Shown: in pieces, positions 1 to 9,764 of the stretch
Layout of the letters: every line of letters begins with the position of its first letter
Position numbering within the stretch: the first letter of the stretch is position 1
Source of the DNA: Planctomycetota bacterium
GTDB lineage: Bacteria; Planctomycetota; UBA1135; GCA-002686595
Length of the DNA stretch: 64,000 bases
Direction: 5' to 3'
Assembly (NCBI GenBank): GCA_012959525.1
Contig: DUDB01000053.1
Coordinates: 24,535-88,534, forward strand
Program-made: the position numbers and the translations under genes
The notes under the pieces: model-generated
What the model was told of the DNA's origin: nothing
Databases searched by the model: none
What the model saw: only the letters and a program-made list of their open reading frames with translations

Positions 1-1687
1 GAGGCTTCACCCAACGCGCATCCACAACGGTGATGGACATTCCCTGTGCCTCCAGGAGCTGCGCGGCAGCCAGGGCCTCCTCGACCATTGATCCCAAAGC
101 CCACAGAGCCACCTGCCCGCCACTGCGCAGCACCTCGGCCTTGCCGGGCGTCATCTCGCGGCGCTCCTGCTCGTGGAAGACCTCCTGCACAGGACAGGTT
201 CCCCGCGGGAACCGCAGGGCCACCGGGCCGTCTTGAGCCAGGCACGCGGCCAGCATGCGACGCATGTCGGTCTCGTCGCGGGGCGCGCCAAGCGTCATGT
301 TGGGCAGCACGCGCAGGTAGGCCAGGTCGAACACCCCGTTGTGGGTGGGACCGTCCTGCCCCACGGGACCGGCGCGATCCAGGGCCAGAATGACCGGCAG
401 GCCCTGCAGGGCGATCTCCTGGAAGACCTGGTCGTAGCCGCGCTGGAGGAAGGTGGAGTAGATCGCCGCCACGGGGCGCAGGCCCGAGCGAGCCATACCC
501 GCAGACATGGCCAAGAGGTGTTGTTCCGTGATCCCCGTGTCGTGAAAACGGCCGGGAAAACGCTCGCTGAAGACGTCCAACCCCGTGCCCGAAGGCATGC
601 CGGCCGTCAGGGCACGGATGCGCATGTCACCCTCCGCTAGGGAGCACAGGGCTTTGGCAAACGCCTTGGTGTAGGGCAGCGGCTTGGGTCCGGCGGGCGG
701 CGCCTCCTCCCCGGCAGAAGCCTCGGTCTTGTCCGCTTTGGGGGCCGCGGAAGGCCCCACCGCGTGGACCCTCTCGGGGTGATCCGGCGCTTTGGGATGT
801 CCTTTCCCCTTCTCCGTCAAGCAGTGCAACACAACCACCCCCTCAAGTTGACGCACGCGCTCCAGGGAGCGCACGAGCCCATCGACGTCGTGGCCATCAA
901 TAGGCCCCACGTAGGTCACCCCTAGCTCCTCGAACACGTGCCCAGGCACGACCGTGTGGCGCATGACCTCGCCGATATCGTCGATGGCCTTGTCCAAGCG
1001 AGGGCCCACAACGGGAATGGCGTGGATCAGGTTCTTGGTCTCCTGGCCCGCGCGCTGCACCAGTCGGGTGGAGCGGATTCGGGAGAGGTAGCGCGCCAAG
1101 GAGCCGACTGATTTGGAGATGGACCACTCGTTGTCATTGAGCACCACCAGCATGCGACTGCCCGTAGCGCCCGCGTAGTTCAACCCCTCGAAAGCCACGC
1201 CTGCCCCCAGGCTGGCGTCTCCGATAACGGACACGACGTGGGGCGGATCCTCTTCGAGGGCTGCCGCTGCCGCCATGCCCAGCCCCAATGAAATGGAAGT
1301 GCCCGCGTGCCCCGTGTGGAACAGGTCGTACTCCGACTCGGCAGGATTCGTGAATCCACATACGCCACCCGTGCGCCGCAGCTGTGCGAAACCCTCTCGG
1401 CGACCCGTCAGGATCTTGTGTGGGTAGCACTGATGGCTCACATCCCAGACCAGACGATCACGCCTAAAATCGAACACCCGGTGCAGAGCCACGGTCAACT
1501 CGACGACCCCCAGGTTGGACCCCAGATGGCCACCCGTACCCTGCACGCTCTGCAGGAGGAAGGCCCGCAGCTGGTCGCACAGATCGGGCAACTGCTCAGG
1601 CTCCAGAGCCCGCAACGCTACGGGTGAGTGGACCTGATCCAGAAGCGGATAGGTGCCGTCGGGGAGCTCGGGGGAAGAAGAGGACAT
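1..1687 (-). CDS. dxs: 1-deoxy-D-xylulose-5-phosphate synthase (3' end outside window)
   Basis: Condenses pyruvate and glyceraldehyde 3-phosphate to DXP, the first step of the MEP isoprenoid pathway; thiamine-diphosphate enzyme of the cytoplasm. I read an uninterrupted minus-strand frame of 562 codons that runs off the left edge. Visible motifs: GHLGSNLGVVELTVALH near the N-terminus, the ThDP/Mg site IGDASLGAG followed by NDNEWSIS (GDA in place of the commoner GDG), the transketolase-type GITEQHLLAMSAGMA, and DRAGPVGQDGPTHNGVFD. The start at 1687 suits the family N-terminus; in-frame ATGs also lie at 1705 and 1708. It is 70 bp downstream of ispA on the same strand, so DXP formation and prenyl chain elongation are probably co-transcribed. 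Only the extreme C-terminus is missing. Confidence 0.95.
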   Translation of the reverse strand, partial: MSSSSPELPDGTYPLLDQVHSPVALRALEPEQLPDLCDQLRAFLLQSVQGTGGHLGSNLGVVELTVALHRVFDFRRDRLVWDVSHQCYPHKILTGRREGFAQLRRTGGVCGFTNPAESEYDLFHTGHAGTSISLGLGMAAAAALEEDPPHVVSVIGDASLGAGVAFEGLNYAGATGSRMLVVLNDNEWSISKSVGSLARYLSRIRSTRLVQRAGQETKNLIHAIPVVGPRLDKAIDDIGEVMRHTVVPGHVFEELGVTYVGPIDGHDVDGLVRSLERVRQLEGVVVLHCLTEKGKGHPKAPDHPERVHAVGPSAAPKADKTEASAGEEAPPAGPKPLPYTKAFAKALCSLAEGDMRIRALTAGMPSGTGLDVFSERFPGRFHDTGITEQHLLAMSAGMARSGLRPVAAIYSTFLQRGYDQVFQEIALQGLPVILALDRAGPVGQDGPTHNGVFDLAYLRVLPNMTLGAPRDETDMRRMLAACLAQDGPVALRFPRGTCPVQEVFHEQERREMTPGKAEVLRSGGQVALWALGSMVEEALAAAQLLEAQGMSITVVDARWVKP

Positions 1688-1757
1688 GGCCGAATGGGCA
1701 CCCATCATACCCCGTCCGCCCTTGACCTTCTGCCCGTCTGGCTGTGAACGCAGCGCC

Positions 1758-2654
1758 CTAACGCGTGCGAGCGAGCAGATGATCCACCAAGGCGAGGGCC
1801 AATCCCCCTTCGGGACAGCCCACGTCCTGAGCCGCTTCACGGGTCTCCTGAGCCAGGGACCGGGCCTCTTCCCGAGCCCCTTCCAGCCCCAGGGTAGCCA
1901 CCAGGGTCGCTTTCTGGTCGGCCTCGTCCTTGCCGGGAGTCTTGCCGAGCGTGCCCGCATCCCCGGTGACGTCGAGCAGGTCGTCCACAGCCTGGAAGCA
2001 CAGGCCCAGACCCCGGCCGTAGCGTGCCAGGCCGACTCGCTGGTCCGTGCTGGCGCCACCCGCCACGGCCCCCAACTCGACCGCAGCTCCTATCAGCGCC
2101 GCGGTCTTGGAGGCATGGATGCGGCGCACTGTATCCGCATCAATGGCGTCGCCTCGCCCGGTCGCGGCGAGGTCTAGTGATTGCCCGCCGACCATCCCTG
2201 CGGGGCCTGCGGCACGGGCCAGTATCGTTACCTGCTCGGTGGATCCGGTGACACGCGCCAGCCACTCGAAGGCCAGGCTCTGCAGTCCGTCCCCCACCAG
2301 CACGGCTTCGGCTTCCCCGTACACCTTGTGCACCGTTGGCCGACTACGACGCAGGTCGTCGTCGTCCATGCAGGGCAGGTCATCGTGGACGAGGCTGTAG
2401 GTGTGCAGCATCTCGATGGCCACGGCTGCGGGCGCAGCATCCGCGTCCTGGCCTCCCACCTGATTGCAGATCAGGCGCACCAGTGCCGGGCGGAGCCGCT
2501 TACCCGGACCCATCAACGCATAGCGCAGGGCCTCGCCGTGAAGCGCAGGACCCAGATCCAGATTGGACAGGGCCTCCTCCAACTGGGCATCCGCCCAGCT
2601 GCGCGTCTGTGCCAGCCACTCCACCAGGGACGGCTCTTCCACAGGAGAGCTCAT
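1758..2654 (-). CDS. ispA: Polyprenyl (farnesyl/geranylgeranyl) diphosphate synthase
   Basis: Short-chain trans-prenyltransferase that elongates DMAPP/GPP with IPP; cytoplasmic. At 298 aa it has the usual length. Motifs in order: GKRLRP (51-56), the first aspartate-rich motif DDLPCMD (91-97, the four-residue-insert type seen in bacterial FPP/GGPP synthases), GGQSLDL (156-162), KTAALI and the second motif DDLLD (224-228). The ATG overlaps the TGA of xseB as ATGA, so translation is coupled, and dxs follows. The order xseB-ispA-dxs is a common bacterial arrangement. Product chain length (C15 or C20) cannot be settled from the sequence. Confidence 0.93.
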   Translation of the reverse strand: MSSPVEEPSLVEWLAQTRSWADAQLEEALSNLDLGPALHGEALRYALMGPGKRLRPALVRLICNQVGGQDADAAPAAVAIEMLHTYSLVHDDLPCMDDDDLRRSRPTVHKVYGEAEAVLVGDGLQSLAFEWLARVTGSTEQVTILARAAGPAGMVGGQSLDLAATGRGDAIDADTVRRIHASKTAALIGAAVELGAVAGGASTDQRVGLARYGRGLGLCFQAVDDLLDVTGDAGTLGKTPGKDEADQKATLVATLGLEGAREEARSLAQETREAAQDVGCPEGGLALALVDHLLARTR

Positions 2655-2932
2655 GCCCCTTCGGTTGTGTCTCCACCCACGTCAGGATCTCCGGCGTAGG
2701 GTGTCAACTCGCCCTCCACCTGCTGGCCGAGCTCCTCGACCTGACGGCGGTAACCCTCGAGCAGCTCACGGCAGCCGCCGAGCAACTCAACGCCTTCCCG
2801 ATAGCGCTCGATTGACGATTCCAGACCGAGGCCACCTTCCTCCAGGGCCCCGACGATCTCCTCGAGACGCTGCAGGCGTTCGTCGAAGCTCAAGGCGTCG
2901 GACTCGGTCTTGCTGGACTTCTTGGGAGTCAT
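2651..2932 (-). CDS. xseB: Exodeoxyribonuclease VII small subunit
   Basis: Small helical subunit of exonuclease VII, which degrades single-stranded DNA together with XseA. I start it at the ATG at 2932 (MTPKKSSKTESDALSF), giving 93 aa; a longer in-frame reading back to 2989 would run into the divergent gene at 2983. The core has the typical pattern SFDERLQRLEEIVGALE...GLGLESSIERYREGVEL. The C-terminus is acidic. It is the first gene of the xseB-ispA-dxs operon and overlaps ispA by 4 bp. No xseA is present in this window. Confidence 0.88.
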   Translation of the reverse strand: MTPKKSSKTESDALSFDERLQRLEEIVGALEEGGLGLESSIERYREGVELLGGCRELLEGYRRQVEELGQQVEGELTPYAGDPDVGGDTTEGA

Positions 2933-2982
2933 GGTCAGCAGTGTAACGCACCACGGGGCCGAGGTCGCGCTATGCTCAGCCT

Positions 2983-4644
2983 GTGCCACAGAGCCCGCTG
3001 ATTCGACTGCTGCTGCTGACCTGTCTGGTGTGGAGTGGTGGGCTCTTGCGCGGGGGCTTTGCCCTGGACGACCTGGAAGTCCTGCGGGGCAACCCGGTGG
3101 TGCAGGGGGACGTCCCGTGGCAGGTGGCCTTCCAGCAGGACTACTGGGCTCACCAACCGGCTGGTAGCGCAGGCCACTTCAGGCCCCTGGCAACACTCAG
3201 CCTCCGCTGGGACCACCGACTCTGGGGCCTCGAGCCCTGGGGCTACCACGTCACGAACCTCCTCCTTCACCTGTGTGTGGTCGCTCTGGCCGGATCCATT
3301 CTCGCGGGTTTGGAGCGCGGCGGCGGGGCGGCCGCATGGCTGGGCCTTGGGGTGTTCGCCCTCCACCCAGCCCTGTGTGATTCTGTCGTGTGGATCTCGG
3401 GGCGGACCTCCATGCTCTCAGCCCTTCCCGGCCTCCTCGGTGCGTACTGGCTCTTGCGCCCGGGCCCTTCCTGGCGGACCGCCTGCCTAGCAGGTCTGGC
3501 CCTGGCGGGTTCGATGCTGGGCAAGGAGGACGGGGTTCTCTTCGCCCTGATCCTGCCCCTGGTCGCTGCCCGCACGGGGGGGCGGCGGGGCGCGGGTGCC
3601 GCCGGCCTGGGTGTGTTGGTGGCGCTGGCCTGCTGTGCCTGGCTCCGCTACCTGGCCTTGGGCCAGTGGATGCCTGCGGCAACCCACGCGCCGCTGGCAG
3701 GAGTCCCCCTTCTCGAACGGCTACACCTGGGTGGCGGTGTGCTGTGGCGCCTACTCACGACGTTCCTCACCCCCTTCAGCCAAGCGGCACCGCAAGCCGG
3801 CGTCGAAGCCATCGCAGCCACTCCCGGCTGGTTGACCCGCGTCATGCTCGTGGCCCTGGCTGGGGTCGTTATTGCGGGCCTGCGAGCCCTGCTGCGCGGT
3901 CGTGATCCCGCCCTTGGAGCCTCACTTTTGCTGTCCTCCCTAGCCCTTCTGGTACACGCCCAACTCATCCCCAGCGGAGAACTGTTCGGCCCCCGCTTCC
4001 TGTATCTACCTCTACTCCTGGGCGTGCTCCCCTTGGATCGGTCGCTGCGCGGCATCCATGCGCGGTGTGCACCCCATGCACCCTGGCCCTGGATTCTGGC
4101 CCTGGCCGCCGTGCCCTTGGTCTGGTTCCAGGCCGAGACCTACGGCAGTCGGCGACTCTACTGGGAGGCCGTGCTGGAAGACCAACCCGGCTCACCCCAA
4201 GCCTGGAACGCCTTGGGCAACGCAGCCATGGAAGATGGGCAAGCCTGGAAGGCGCGCCGGGCCTGGGAGCGGGCCACCGAATTGGCCCCCGACTACTCGC
4301 GACCCTGGACCAACCTCGGTGGCCAGGCCCTAAAGGAAGGTCAATTGGTGGAAGCACTCGAGTATCTGCAGCGGGCCACGCAGGTGGGCGCCGACAACCC
4401 TGTGGCCTGGGCCAATCTGGGCAACGCCCTGCTACGACAGGGCGATCCGGCGGCGGCCATTGTGGCTTATGACCGAGCCACCACCCTTGCACCATCGGTT
4501 GCGGCACTTTGGCGCGGCATGGCCCGGGCCCAAGAGGCTGGTGGTCATCGGGAGGCCGCGCAGGTAGCCATCGAGAAGGCCCTCGCTCTGAACCCCCAGG
4601 ACGTCCTGGTCCGTGACCTGGCACAACGCCTGAAAGGGAAGTAG
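2983..4644 (+). CDS. TMTC-like multi-pass membrane protein with C-terminal TPRs
   Basis: Probable GT-C-fold membrane glycosyltransferase-like protein of the Tmtc/TPR family. Residues 1 to about 380 are a series of hydrophobic segments. They carry the family signatures FALDDLEVLRGNP near the N-terminus (acidic pair in the first loop) and FRPLATLSLRWDH...GYHVTNLLLHL. Residues ~385-553 hold about four tetratricopeptide repeats (AWNALGNAAMEDGQ, PWTNLGGQALKEGQ, AWANLGNALLRQGD, LWRGMARAQEAGG). The start is a GTG at 2983. TATGCT at 2971-2976 lies 6 nt before it, which suggests a leaderless mRNA. It is divergent from xseB with only 50 bp between. The substrate is unknown; dolichyl/undecaprenyl-linked mannosyl transfer is only a family-level guess. 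Confidence 0.75.
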   Translation: MPQSPLIRLLLLTCLVWSGGLLRGGFALDDLEVLRGNPVVQGDVPWQVAFQQDYWAHQPAGSAGHFRPLATLSLRWDHRLWGLEPWGYHVTNLLLHLCVVALAGSILAGLERGGGAAAWLGLGVFALHPALCDSVVWISGRTSMLSALPGLLGAYWLLRPGPSWRTACLAGLALAGSMLGKEDGVLFALILPLVAARTGGRRGAGAAGLGVLVALACCAWLRYLALGQWMPAATHAPLAGVPLLERLHLGGGVLWRLLTTFLTPFSQAAPQAGVEAIAATPGWLTRVMLVALAGVVIAGLRALLRGRDPALGASLLLSSLALLVHAQLIPSGELFGPRFLYLPLLLGVLPLDRSLRGIHARCAPHAPWPWILALAAVPLVWFQAETYGSRRLYWEAVLEDQPGSPQAWNALGNAAMEDGQAWKARRAWERATELAPDYSRPWTNLGGQALKEGQLVEALEYLQRATQVGADNPVAWANLGNALLRQGDPAAAIVAYDRATTLAPSVAALWRGMARAQEAGGHREAAQVAIEKALALNPQDVLVRDLAQRLKGK

Positions 4645-4652
4645 CCCGCCGT

Positions 4653-5063
4653 CTAGGTTCCCCACTCGAACGACACGTCCATCTGCACGTTACCCCCCAG
4701 AGTCGCGTGCACTGGACATCCCATCGCGGCCCTCTCCAAGGCCGCCCGCACCTTATCGTCGAGTTGTAGAGGCACCCGGATCTGCACGTCCAGCCGTTCG
4801 ATGCGGCGCGGCCCCTCGCTCGCCATCCCCTTCACTACCCGAGCGCTCGCCCCTTGCAGGTCGACGTCGCGCTTCTCTGCCGCAATACCCATCAGGGTCA
4901 GGATGCAGCTCGCCAGAGCCGTGGCCACCAGATCCGTTGGAGAGAAGCTCTCCCCTTTACCCTGATTGTCCACCGGTGCATCGGTGATCAGGGTCTGACC
5001 CGAGGGACCGTGGGTTGCTTGTGTGCGCAGTGCACCCTGGTAGACGACGTCGATTTGGACCAT
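4653..5063 (-). CDS. OsmC family peroxiredoxin-like protein
   Basis: Small thiol-dependent peroxidase-like protein that reduces organic hydroperoxides in this family. At 136 aa it has standard length. The two conserved redox cysteines are present, C53 in LVATALASCILT and C116 in AAMGCPVHATL, with the typical GESFSPTDL helix before the first. It is convergent with the TMTC-like gene (8 bp between) and divergent from the SDR gene. No peroxide-responsive regulator gene is adjacent. It could be either an OsmC or a YhfA-type member. Confidence 0.88.
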   Translation of the reverse strand: MVQIDVVYQGALRTQATHGPSGQTLITDAPVDNQGKGESFSPTDLVATALASCILTLMGIAAEKRDVDLQGASARVVKGMASEGPRRIERLDVQIRVPLQLDDKVRAALERAAMGCPVHATLGGNVQMDVSFEWGT

Positions 5064-5136
5064 GGTTGAGAATCGTGGTTGGAGAGTTGGCGGACGAGGC
5101 TAGCACAGGCCGTTGGGGCATGCGTACTGTGACCCC

Positions 5137-5877
5137 ATGAAGCTCACAAACAACCCCCTGGCCCTGGTGACGGGAGCGTCCGCCGGCATCGGCGCGGCGA
5201 GCGCCCGCGCCCTGCACGCCGCGGGCGCCCAGGTTCTCCTTGCCGCTCGGCGAACCGATCGACTCCAAGCTCTCGCCGAGGAGCTGCCGGGCTCAGAGAC
5301 CGTGCAGTTGGACGTACGCGATTTCAGCGCCGTGCAAGCGGCCCTCCAAGATCGCGCCATCGACATCGCCGTCTTGAACGCCGGCCTGGCGCGCGGCGCA
5401 GGAGCGCTCCAAGAAGGCGACCCCGCGGACTGGGATGAGATGCTCGACACCAACGTCAAAGGGGTGCTGCACTGCGCCCGTGCCGTCCTGCCGGGCATGC
5501 TCGAGCGCGGGGTCGGTGACATGGTGCTCCTGGGTTCGGTCGCCGGCCGGCAGGTCTACCCCGGTGGCAACGTCTACAACGCCAGCAAGTTCGCCGTGCA
5601 CGCGCTCTATCAGGCTCTGCGCCTGGATGCGGGTGGGCGCGGGGTGCGCTTCACCACATTGGATCCGGGCATGGTGGAGACCGAGTTCGCCAAAGTGCGC
5701 TACCGGGGTGACGAGGCCCAGGCCGAGGCGGTGTACGCGGGCATGCAGCCCCTGACCCCTGAGGACGTGGCGGATGCCCTGGTATACGCGGTCACACGCC
5801 CAGCCCACGTAAATGTGGGCGAGATCGTCCTCTGGCCCACCTGCCAGAGCAGCACACGGGACGTCGCTCGCACCTAG
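5137..5877 (+). CDS. Short-chain dehydrogenase/reductase (YdfG-like)
   Basis: NAD(P)-dependent oxidoreductase with a Rossmann fold. Seen: the cofactor loop TGASAGIG at the N-terminus, NAGLA, the catalytic Ser in LLGSVAG and the YxxxK pair in VYNASKFAV, then the DPGMVETEF and VRYRGD segments typical of the YdfG (3-hydroxy acid/serine dehydrogenase) clade. I choose the ATG at 5137 (MKLTNNPLALVTG) because the nucleotide-binding strand follows directly; TACTGT at 5125-5130 is 6 nt upstream. It gives 246 aa. It is 35 bp before the S1-domain gene on the same strand. The substrate is not determined. Confidence 0.87.
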   Translation: MKLTNNPLALVTGASAGIGAASARALHAAGAQVLLAARRTDRLQALAEELPGSETVQLDVRDFSAVQAALQDRAIDIAVLNAGLARGAGALQEGDPADWDEMLDTNVKGVLHCARAVLPGMLERGVGDMVLLGSVAGRQVYPGGNVYNASKFAVHALYQALRLDAGGRGVRFTTLDPGMVETEFAKVRYRGDEAQAEAVYAGMQPLTPEDVADALVYAVTRPAHVNVGEIVLWPTCQSSTRDVART

Positions 5878-5897
5878 CGCCCCGGGGCCCGAGCGCG

Positions 5898-5903
5898 GAT
5901 AAT
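5898..5903 (+). promoter_or_regulatory. -10-like element (GATAAT) of the S1-domain gene
   Basis: GATAAT matches five of six positions of the sigma-70 consensus TATAAT and lies 9 nt before the ATG at 5913, so transcription would begin at or within a base or two of the start codon. I see no convincing -35 hexamer. One of several such cases in the window. Confidence 0.4.
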
Positions 5904-5912
5904 TCCCGGCCC

Positions 5913-7139
5913 ATGAGTGCCCCCCAAGAAGACCCTCTGGATAAGGAGATCGCAGCGGCCCTGGACGGCGTGGACCTGCAGGGTCTGGGCTCGGAATCAG
6001 ACTCCGCCCCCACCACGGGCCGTGGCAGCGACAAGCTCTGGCCTGGAGTGGTCACGGGAATCAGCGGCGACGACGTCATCGTTGAGCTGGGCCCCCGCAT
6101 GCAAGGCGTCTGTTCGCTGCGCGAGTTCGAGGAGGCCCCCGAGGTGGGTGCCAACCTGCGGTTCGCCATGCGCGGCCGCGAAGACGACCTGTGGGTACTC
6201 TCCATTCAGGCCGCCAAGGAGGTCGCCGCCTGGGAGAGCCTGGAGCTCGGCTCCCACGTGAAGGCGCGCGTTAGCGGGCAAAACCAAGGCGGCCTCGAGC
6301 TGCGCATCGGCAAGAACGAAGCATTCATGCCCGCCAGTCAGGTCTCCCTGGACCGCGACCTGGACGCCTCGACACTGATGGGTCAGACGCTCATCTGCGA
6401 AGTGATTGACCTCGATCGCGGTCGCAAGCGCTGCGTCCTCTCCCGGCGTCGCGTGGAAGAGGGCGAGCGCAGCCATGCTCTCCAAGAGAGCATCGGCAAG
6501 CTCCACACAAACATGGTCCTCAAGGGCAAGATCACGCGCATCGAATCCTTCGGGGCCTTCGTGGATCTGGGCAACGGGCTCGAAGGGCTGATGCACGTCT
6601 CGAACATCTCGCGCAAGCGCGTGGAGAACCCCGCCGATGTCCTCGCCCAGGGCCAGGAGGTCGAGGTGAAGGTGCTGGAGATCAAAGACGGCGGCAAGCG
6701 CATCGGGCTGGGGATGAAGCAGCTTGAGCCCGACCCATGGGATCAGGTGCCCAGCCGCTACCCCGCCGACCGGCAGGTCACCGGCAAGGTCACGCGCACG
6801 ATGGACTTCGGTGCGTTCGTTGAGCTGGAGCCTGGGCTTGAAGGCCTGCTCCACGTCTCCCAGATCGGCACCGAGAGAATCCGAAGGGCCAGTGACGCCC
6901 TTCAGGATGGCGAGGAGGTCACGGTGCGCATCGTCAGCGTGGACCCCGGCGCCCGCCGCATCGCCCTCTCCCGCCTGGATTCCAGAGGGGCCATCATCGG
7001 GTCGGAGGACGCCGTCGATGCGGACGTCATAGAAGAGGCGCTGGCCAAGCCTGATGCGGGCAACCTGGGGACGAACCTGGGCTCCCTATTCAAGAAAGCC
7101 ATTCAACCGGATGGCGAAGGACCGGCTAGCGCTCAGTAG
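5913..7139 (+). CDS. S1 RNA-binding domain protein (short RpsA-like)
   Basis: Probable RNA-binding protein related to ribosomal protein S1. At 408 aa it has about four S1-type OB folds (roughly 40-110, 110-185, 195-265, 280-355), against six in classical S1. The two best repeats read [29 protein letters not shown] and [28 protein letters not shown] in consecutive blocks. The N-terminus is acidic and low in complexity, and the C-terminus ends in a short GSLFKKAI segment. A GATAAT box lies 9 nt before the ATG. The gene is convergent with panB and their stop regions overlap by 7 bp. If this lineage has many leaderless mRNAs, a shortened S1 would be worth noting, but a full-length rpsA may exist elsewhere. 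Confidence 0.85.
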   Translation: MSAPQEDPLDKEIAAALDGVDLQGLGSESDSAPTTGRGSDKLWPGVVTGISGDDVIVELGPRMQGVCSLREFEEAPEVGANLRFAMRGREDDLWVLSIQAAKEVAAWESLELGSHVKARVSGQNQGGLELRIGKNEAFMPASQVSLDRDLDASTLMGQTLICEVIDLDRGRKRCVLSRRRVEEGERSHALQESIGKLHTNMVLKGKITRIESFGAFVDLGNGLEGLMHVSNISRKRVENPADVLAQGQEVEVKVLEIKDGGKRIGLGMKQLEPDPWDQVPSRYPADRQVTGKVTRTMDFGAFVELEPGLEGLLHVSQIGTERIRRASDALQDGEEVTVRIVSVDPGARRIALSRLDSRGAIIGSEDAVDADVIEEALAKPDAGNLGTNLGSLFKKAIQPDGEGPASAQ

Positions 7140-7984
7140 CTCTCGTCATCGGTGGGGAACTCGCCCGAGCGCACGTCACCAAGATAGTGCTCAAACGCCT
7201 CCACCATGTCGTCCGCCATTGAGGCGTAACGGCGTACGAATCTGGGACTGAAGCGCGTGCAGATGCCCAGCATGTCGTGGGTGACGAGTATCTGGCCATC
7301 GCAGCCCTCCCCAGCACCGATACCTATCACGGGAACGGAGACCGACTCGGAGACCTCACGCGCCAGATCGCTAGGCACCTTCTCCAGCACGATGGAGAAA
7401 GCACCGGCCTCTTCGAGACGCTTGGCGTCCTTACGCAGCTCCTGTGCTTCATTCTCTCCCCGCGCACGCACTTGATAAGTGCCGTACTTGTGGATGGACT
7501 GAGGCATCAGGCCCAGGTGGCCCATGACCGGAATCCCGGCGGCCACAATGCGCTGCACGGTCTCGCACACGCTCTCACCGCCCTCCAACTTGACGGCTTC
7601 CACGCCAGCCTCCTTGACCATGCGACCGGCGTTGCGCAGAGCATCTTCGGAGTTCACCTGGTAGGACATGAAGGGCAGATCCCCCACGACTAGGGCCCGC
7701 TGGACACCGCGCCGCACAAGGGAAGCGTGGTAGACCATGTGCTCCATGGTGACGGTGACTGTCGTATCGAGACCCTGCACCACGGTCGACACCGAGTCGC
7801 CCACGAGAATCAAGTCGATCCCGGCTTGATCCAAGAGGCGCGCCATGACCTGGTCGTAGGCGGTCAGGCACGCGATGCGCTGGCCGCGCTCCTTCATGAG
7901 GCCCAGCCGCCGGGTGGTGACCTTGTTACGGGTCAGGTCCTGAGACTCGTCGCCATCGAGGGGTTCGTCGGGGGTTTGACTCAT
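7133..7984 (-). CDS. panB: 3-methyl-2-oxobutanoate hydroxymethyltransferase
   Basis: First committed step of pantothenate synthesis: adds the methylene-THF carbon to alpha-ketoisovalerate to give ketopantoate. A TIM-barrel enzyme, cytoplasmic. Motifs: [17 protein letters not shown], the Mg-binding [57 protein letters not shown] and [13 protein letters not shown] use the ATG at 7984 ([14 protein letters not shown]), giving 283 aa with a short extra N-terminal stretch. Its 3' end overlaps the convergent S1 gene by 7 bp. panC/panD are not in the window. Confidence 0.95.
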   Translation of the reverse strand: MSQTPDEPLDGDESQDLTRNKVTTRRLGLMKERGQRIACLTAYDQVMARLLDQAGIDLILVGDSVSTVVQGLDTTVTVTMEHMVYHASLVRRGVQRALVVGDLPFMSYQVNSEDALRNAGRMVKEAGVEAVKLEGGESVCETVQRIVAAGIPVMGHLGLMPQSIHKYGTYQVRARGENEAQELRKDAKRLEEAGAFSIVLEKVPSDLAREVSESVSVPVIGIGAGEGCDGQILVTHDMLGICTRFSPRFVRRYASMADDMVEAFEHYLGDVRSGEFPTDDESY

Positions 7985-8010
7985 GGTGGTACTCTCGTGC
8001 CGCACGCAGT

Positions 8011-9699
8011 CTAACGCGAACCGGTCGCCACCGCGCCCCGCAGCCAGGTCTGTGCGCTCAGGGCCCCGTCGAGAGCGGCGCTCATGATGCCCCCCGCGTA
8101 GCCAGCCCCCTCCCCGAGGGGAAAGAGGTCCTCCCAGCCAACCGCGGCACGGCTCCCAGCTTCACGTGGGCAGCGCACCGGGCCCGAACTGCGGGATTCG
8201 ATCCCCACCAGGATGCCGTCCGACCCACCAAAACCGGGCAGCATCTGGTCGAAGCGCTCTAGCCCACGACGCAGGGCATCGCGACTGCCGGGAGGCAGCA
8301 GTTCGTCGACCCGGCCCGCCACCGCACCGAAGGTGTAGCTCGTCTTCAGTTCTCCGGACGAGGCGCGGCCAGCCAGGAAGTCCGGAACGCGCTGAGCGGG
8401 GGCCGCATAGGCGCCGCCCCCCGCCTCGAAGAAACGCTCCTCAAAATGGCGCTGGTAGTCCACCCCTGCGAAGGGGCCGGTTCCATGGGCTGCGAAATCT
8501 TCGGGCAACACCGTTGTCACCAAGGCGGCGTTGGCGAAGGGTGAGGAGTGTGTGGAGTTGCTCATGCCGTTGGTGCACAGGTACCCCGGCTCATTCACGC
8601 TGGCCACGATCTTGCCCCCCGGACACATGCAGAATGAGTGCACGCCCGGAAGCCCCTCTCCGGCACGGCACTGCAGCGCGTAGCTAGCGGGCCCCAGCAG
8701 GTTCGTTGGATCCCCTTCGCCGTAGCGCCCTCGGGTGACGAGTTCTTGGGGATGCTCCACGCGCACGCCAAACTGGAAGGGTTTTTGTTCGAAGGCCAGG
8801 CCCTGATCGTGCAGAGCCTGCCACGTGTCCCGGGCACTGTGGCCGAGGGCTAAGAACAGGCCATCACAGGGAAGCTCCCCGGCCTGAGTCTGCACGGCAC
8901 GCACTCTCCGTGGTGGGCCAGGCTCCACCACCAAGGACTCGAGCCGCACCCCATAGTGAAAGCGCACGCCTGCATCCTGCATGCGCGCTCGCAGACGCGG
9001 CAGCACGGTGTGCAGCCGGTCGGTACCTATGTGCGCACGGGAGTCGTAGAGGATGTCCGCCTGCGCGCCGCAAGCCACCAGCTCTTCGAGAATGGGAACC
9101 TCCAGGGAGCTGTTCACCCGGGTGTAGAGCTTGCCGTCGGAGTAGGTGCCGGCTCCACCTTCTCCGAAGAGCAGGTTGCTATCCGCATCAAGCTCGCCAC
9201 GGCGATGAAAGGCCGCCAGGGATTTGGAGCGTTCCTCTACACTCTGGCCGCGGTCAAGCAGATCCACCTGCACGCCGTTACGCGCCAGCACTAAGGCGGC
9301 CAGGAGCCCGGCGGGGCCTGCCCCCACGACCACCGCACGCGCACCCCGCCGTCGCTCGTCCACGGAGGCCAGCTCCAAGGACCCGGGAGCGGGAGTCTCG
9401 CGCACGGTGCCCTTCTTCAGGAGTCGCGTCAGGCGCGGGCGCTCTGAACCCTGATCCACCACCACGTCCACCTGGCACACAAAGCGCAGGTCTGCGCGAC
9501 GGCGTCGGGCGTCCACCGAGCGCTTGGCGATCCGGAACCCACGCAGCTCCCCCGGCTCAAATCCCAGGCGCTGGGCAGCTCTCTCCCGCAGGGAAGACTC
9601 GGGCTCATCGAGAGCCTGTACCAGGTCGGTGAGCCGCCAGGTGTCGGTGCCTGTGCGGGCGCTTGCGGCGCCCTGGTCGGGTTGAAGGGAGTCCGTCAT
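8011..9699 (-). CDS. NAD(P)/FAD-dependent oxidoreductase (COG2509 type)
   Basis: Uncharacterised FAD-dependent dehydrogenase family, 562 aa. N-terminal residues 1-115 form the family's extra alpha/beta domain ([16 protein letters not shown]). The FAD-binding GxGxxG is at 126-131 ([17 protein letters not shown]). Later family signatures include [31 protein letters not shown] [20 protein letters not shown] and the C-terminal [17 protein letters not shown] that closes the FAD site. Substrate unknown. Start 9699 has TACAAT 11 nt upstream on the minus strand. It sits 26 bp upstream of panB in the same direction and may share its transcript. Confidence 0.88.
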   Translation of the reverse strand: MTDSLQPDQGAASARTGTDTWRLTDLVQALDEPESSLRERAAQRLGFEPGELRGFRIAKRSVDARRRRADLRFVCQVDVVVDQGSERPRLTRLLKKGTVRETPAPGSLELASVDERRRGARAVVVGAGPAGLLAALVLARNGVQVDLLDRGQSVEERSKSLAAFHRRGELDADSNLLFGEGGAGTYSDGKLYTRVNSSLEVPILEELVACGAQADILYDSRAHIGTDRLHTVLPRLRARMQDAGVRFHYGVRLESLVVEPGPPRRVRAVQTQAGELPCDGLFLALGHSARDTWQALHDQGLAFEQKPFQFGVRVEHPQELVTRGRYGEGDPTNLLGPASYALQCRAGEGLPGVHSFCMCPGGKIVASVNEPGYLCTNGMSNSTHSSPFANAALVTTVLPEDFAAHGTGPFAGVDYQRHFEERFFEAGGGAYAAPAQRVPDFLAGRASSGELKTSYTFGAVAGRVDELLPPGSRDALRRGLERFDQMLPGFGGSDGILVGIESRSSGPVRCPREAGSRAAVGWEDLFPLGEGAGYAGGIMSAALDGALSAQTWLRGAVATGSR

Positions 9700-9710
9700 G
9701 ATTCGCGGCC

Positions 9711-9739
9711 ATTGTATTTCCCAGCCACTGCCACGGGAA
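9711..9739 (-). promoter_or_regulatory. Putative promoter of the FAD oxidoreductase gene
   Basis: On the minus strand TACAAT (9711-9716, five of six matches to TATAAT) is preceded by a weak TTCCCG at 9734-9739 with a 17-bp spacer. The start codon at 9699 follows after 11 nt. Confidence 0.4.
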
Positions 9740-9764
9740 CGGCTCCTGCCCTACCCTCTGGCCC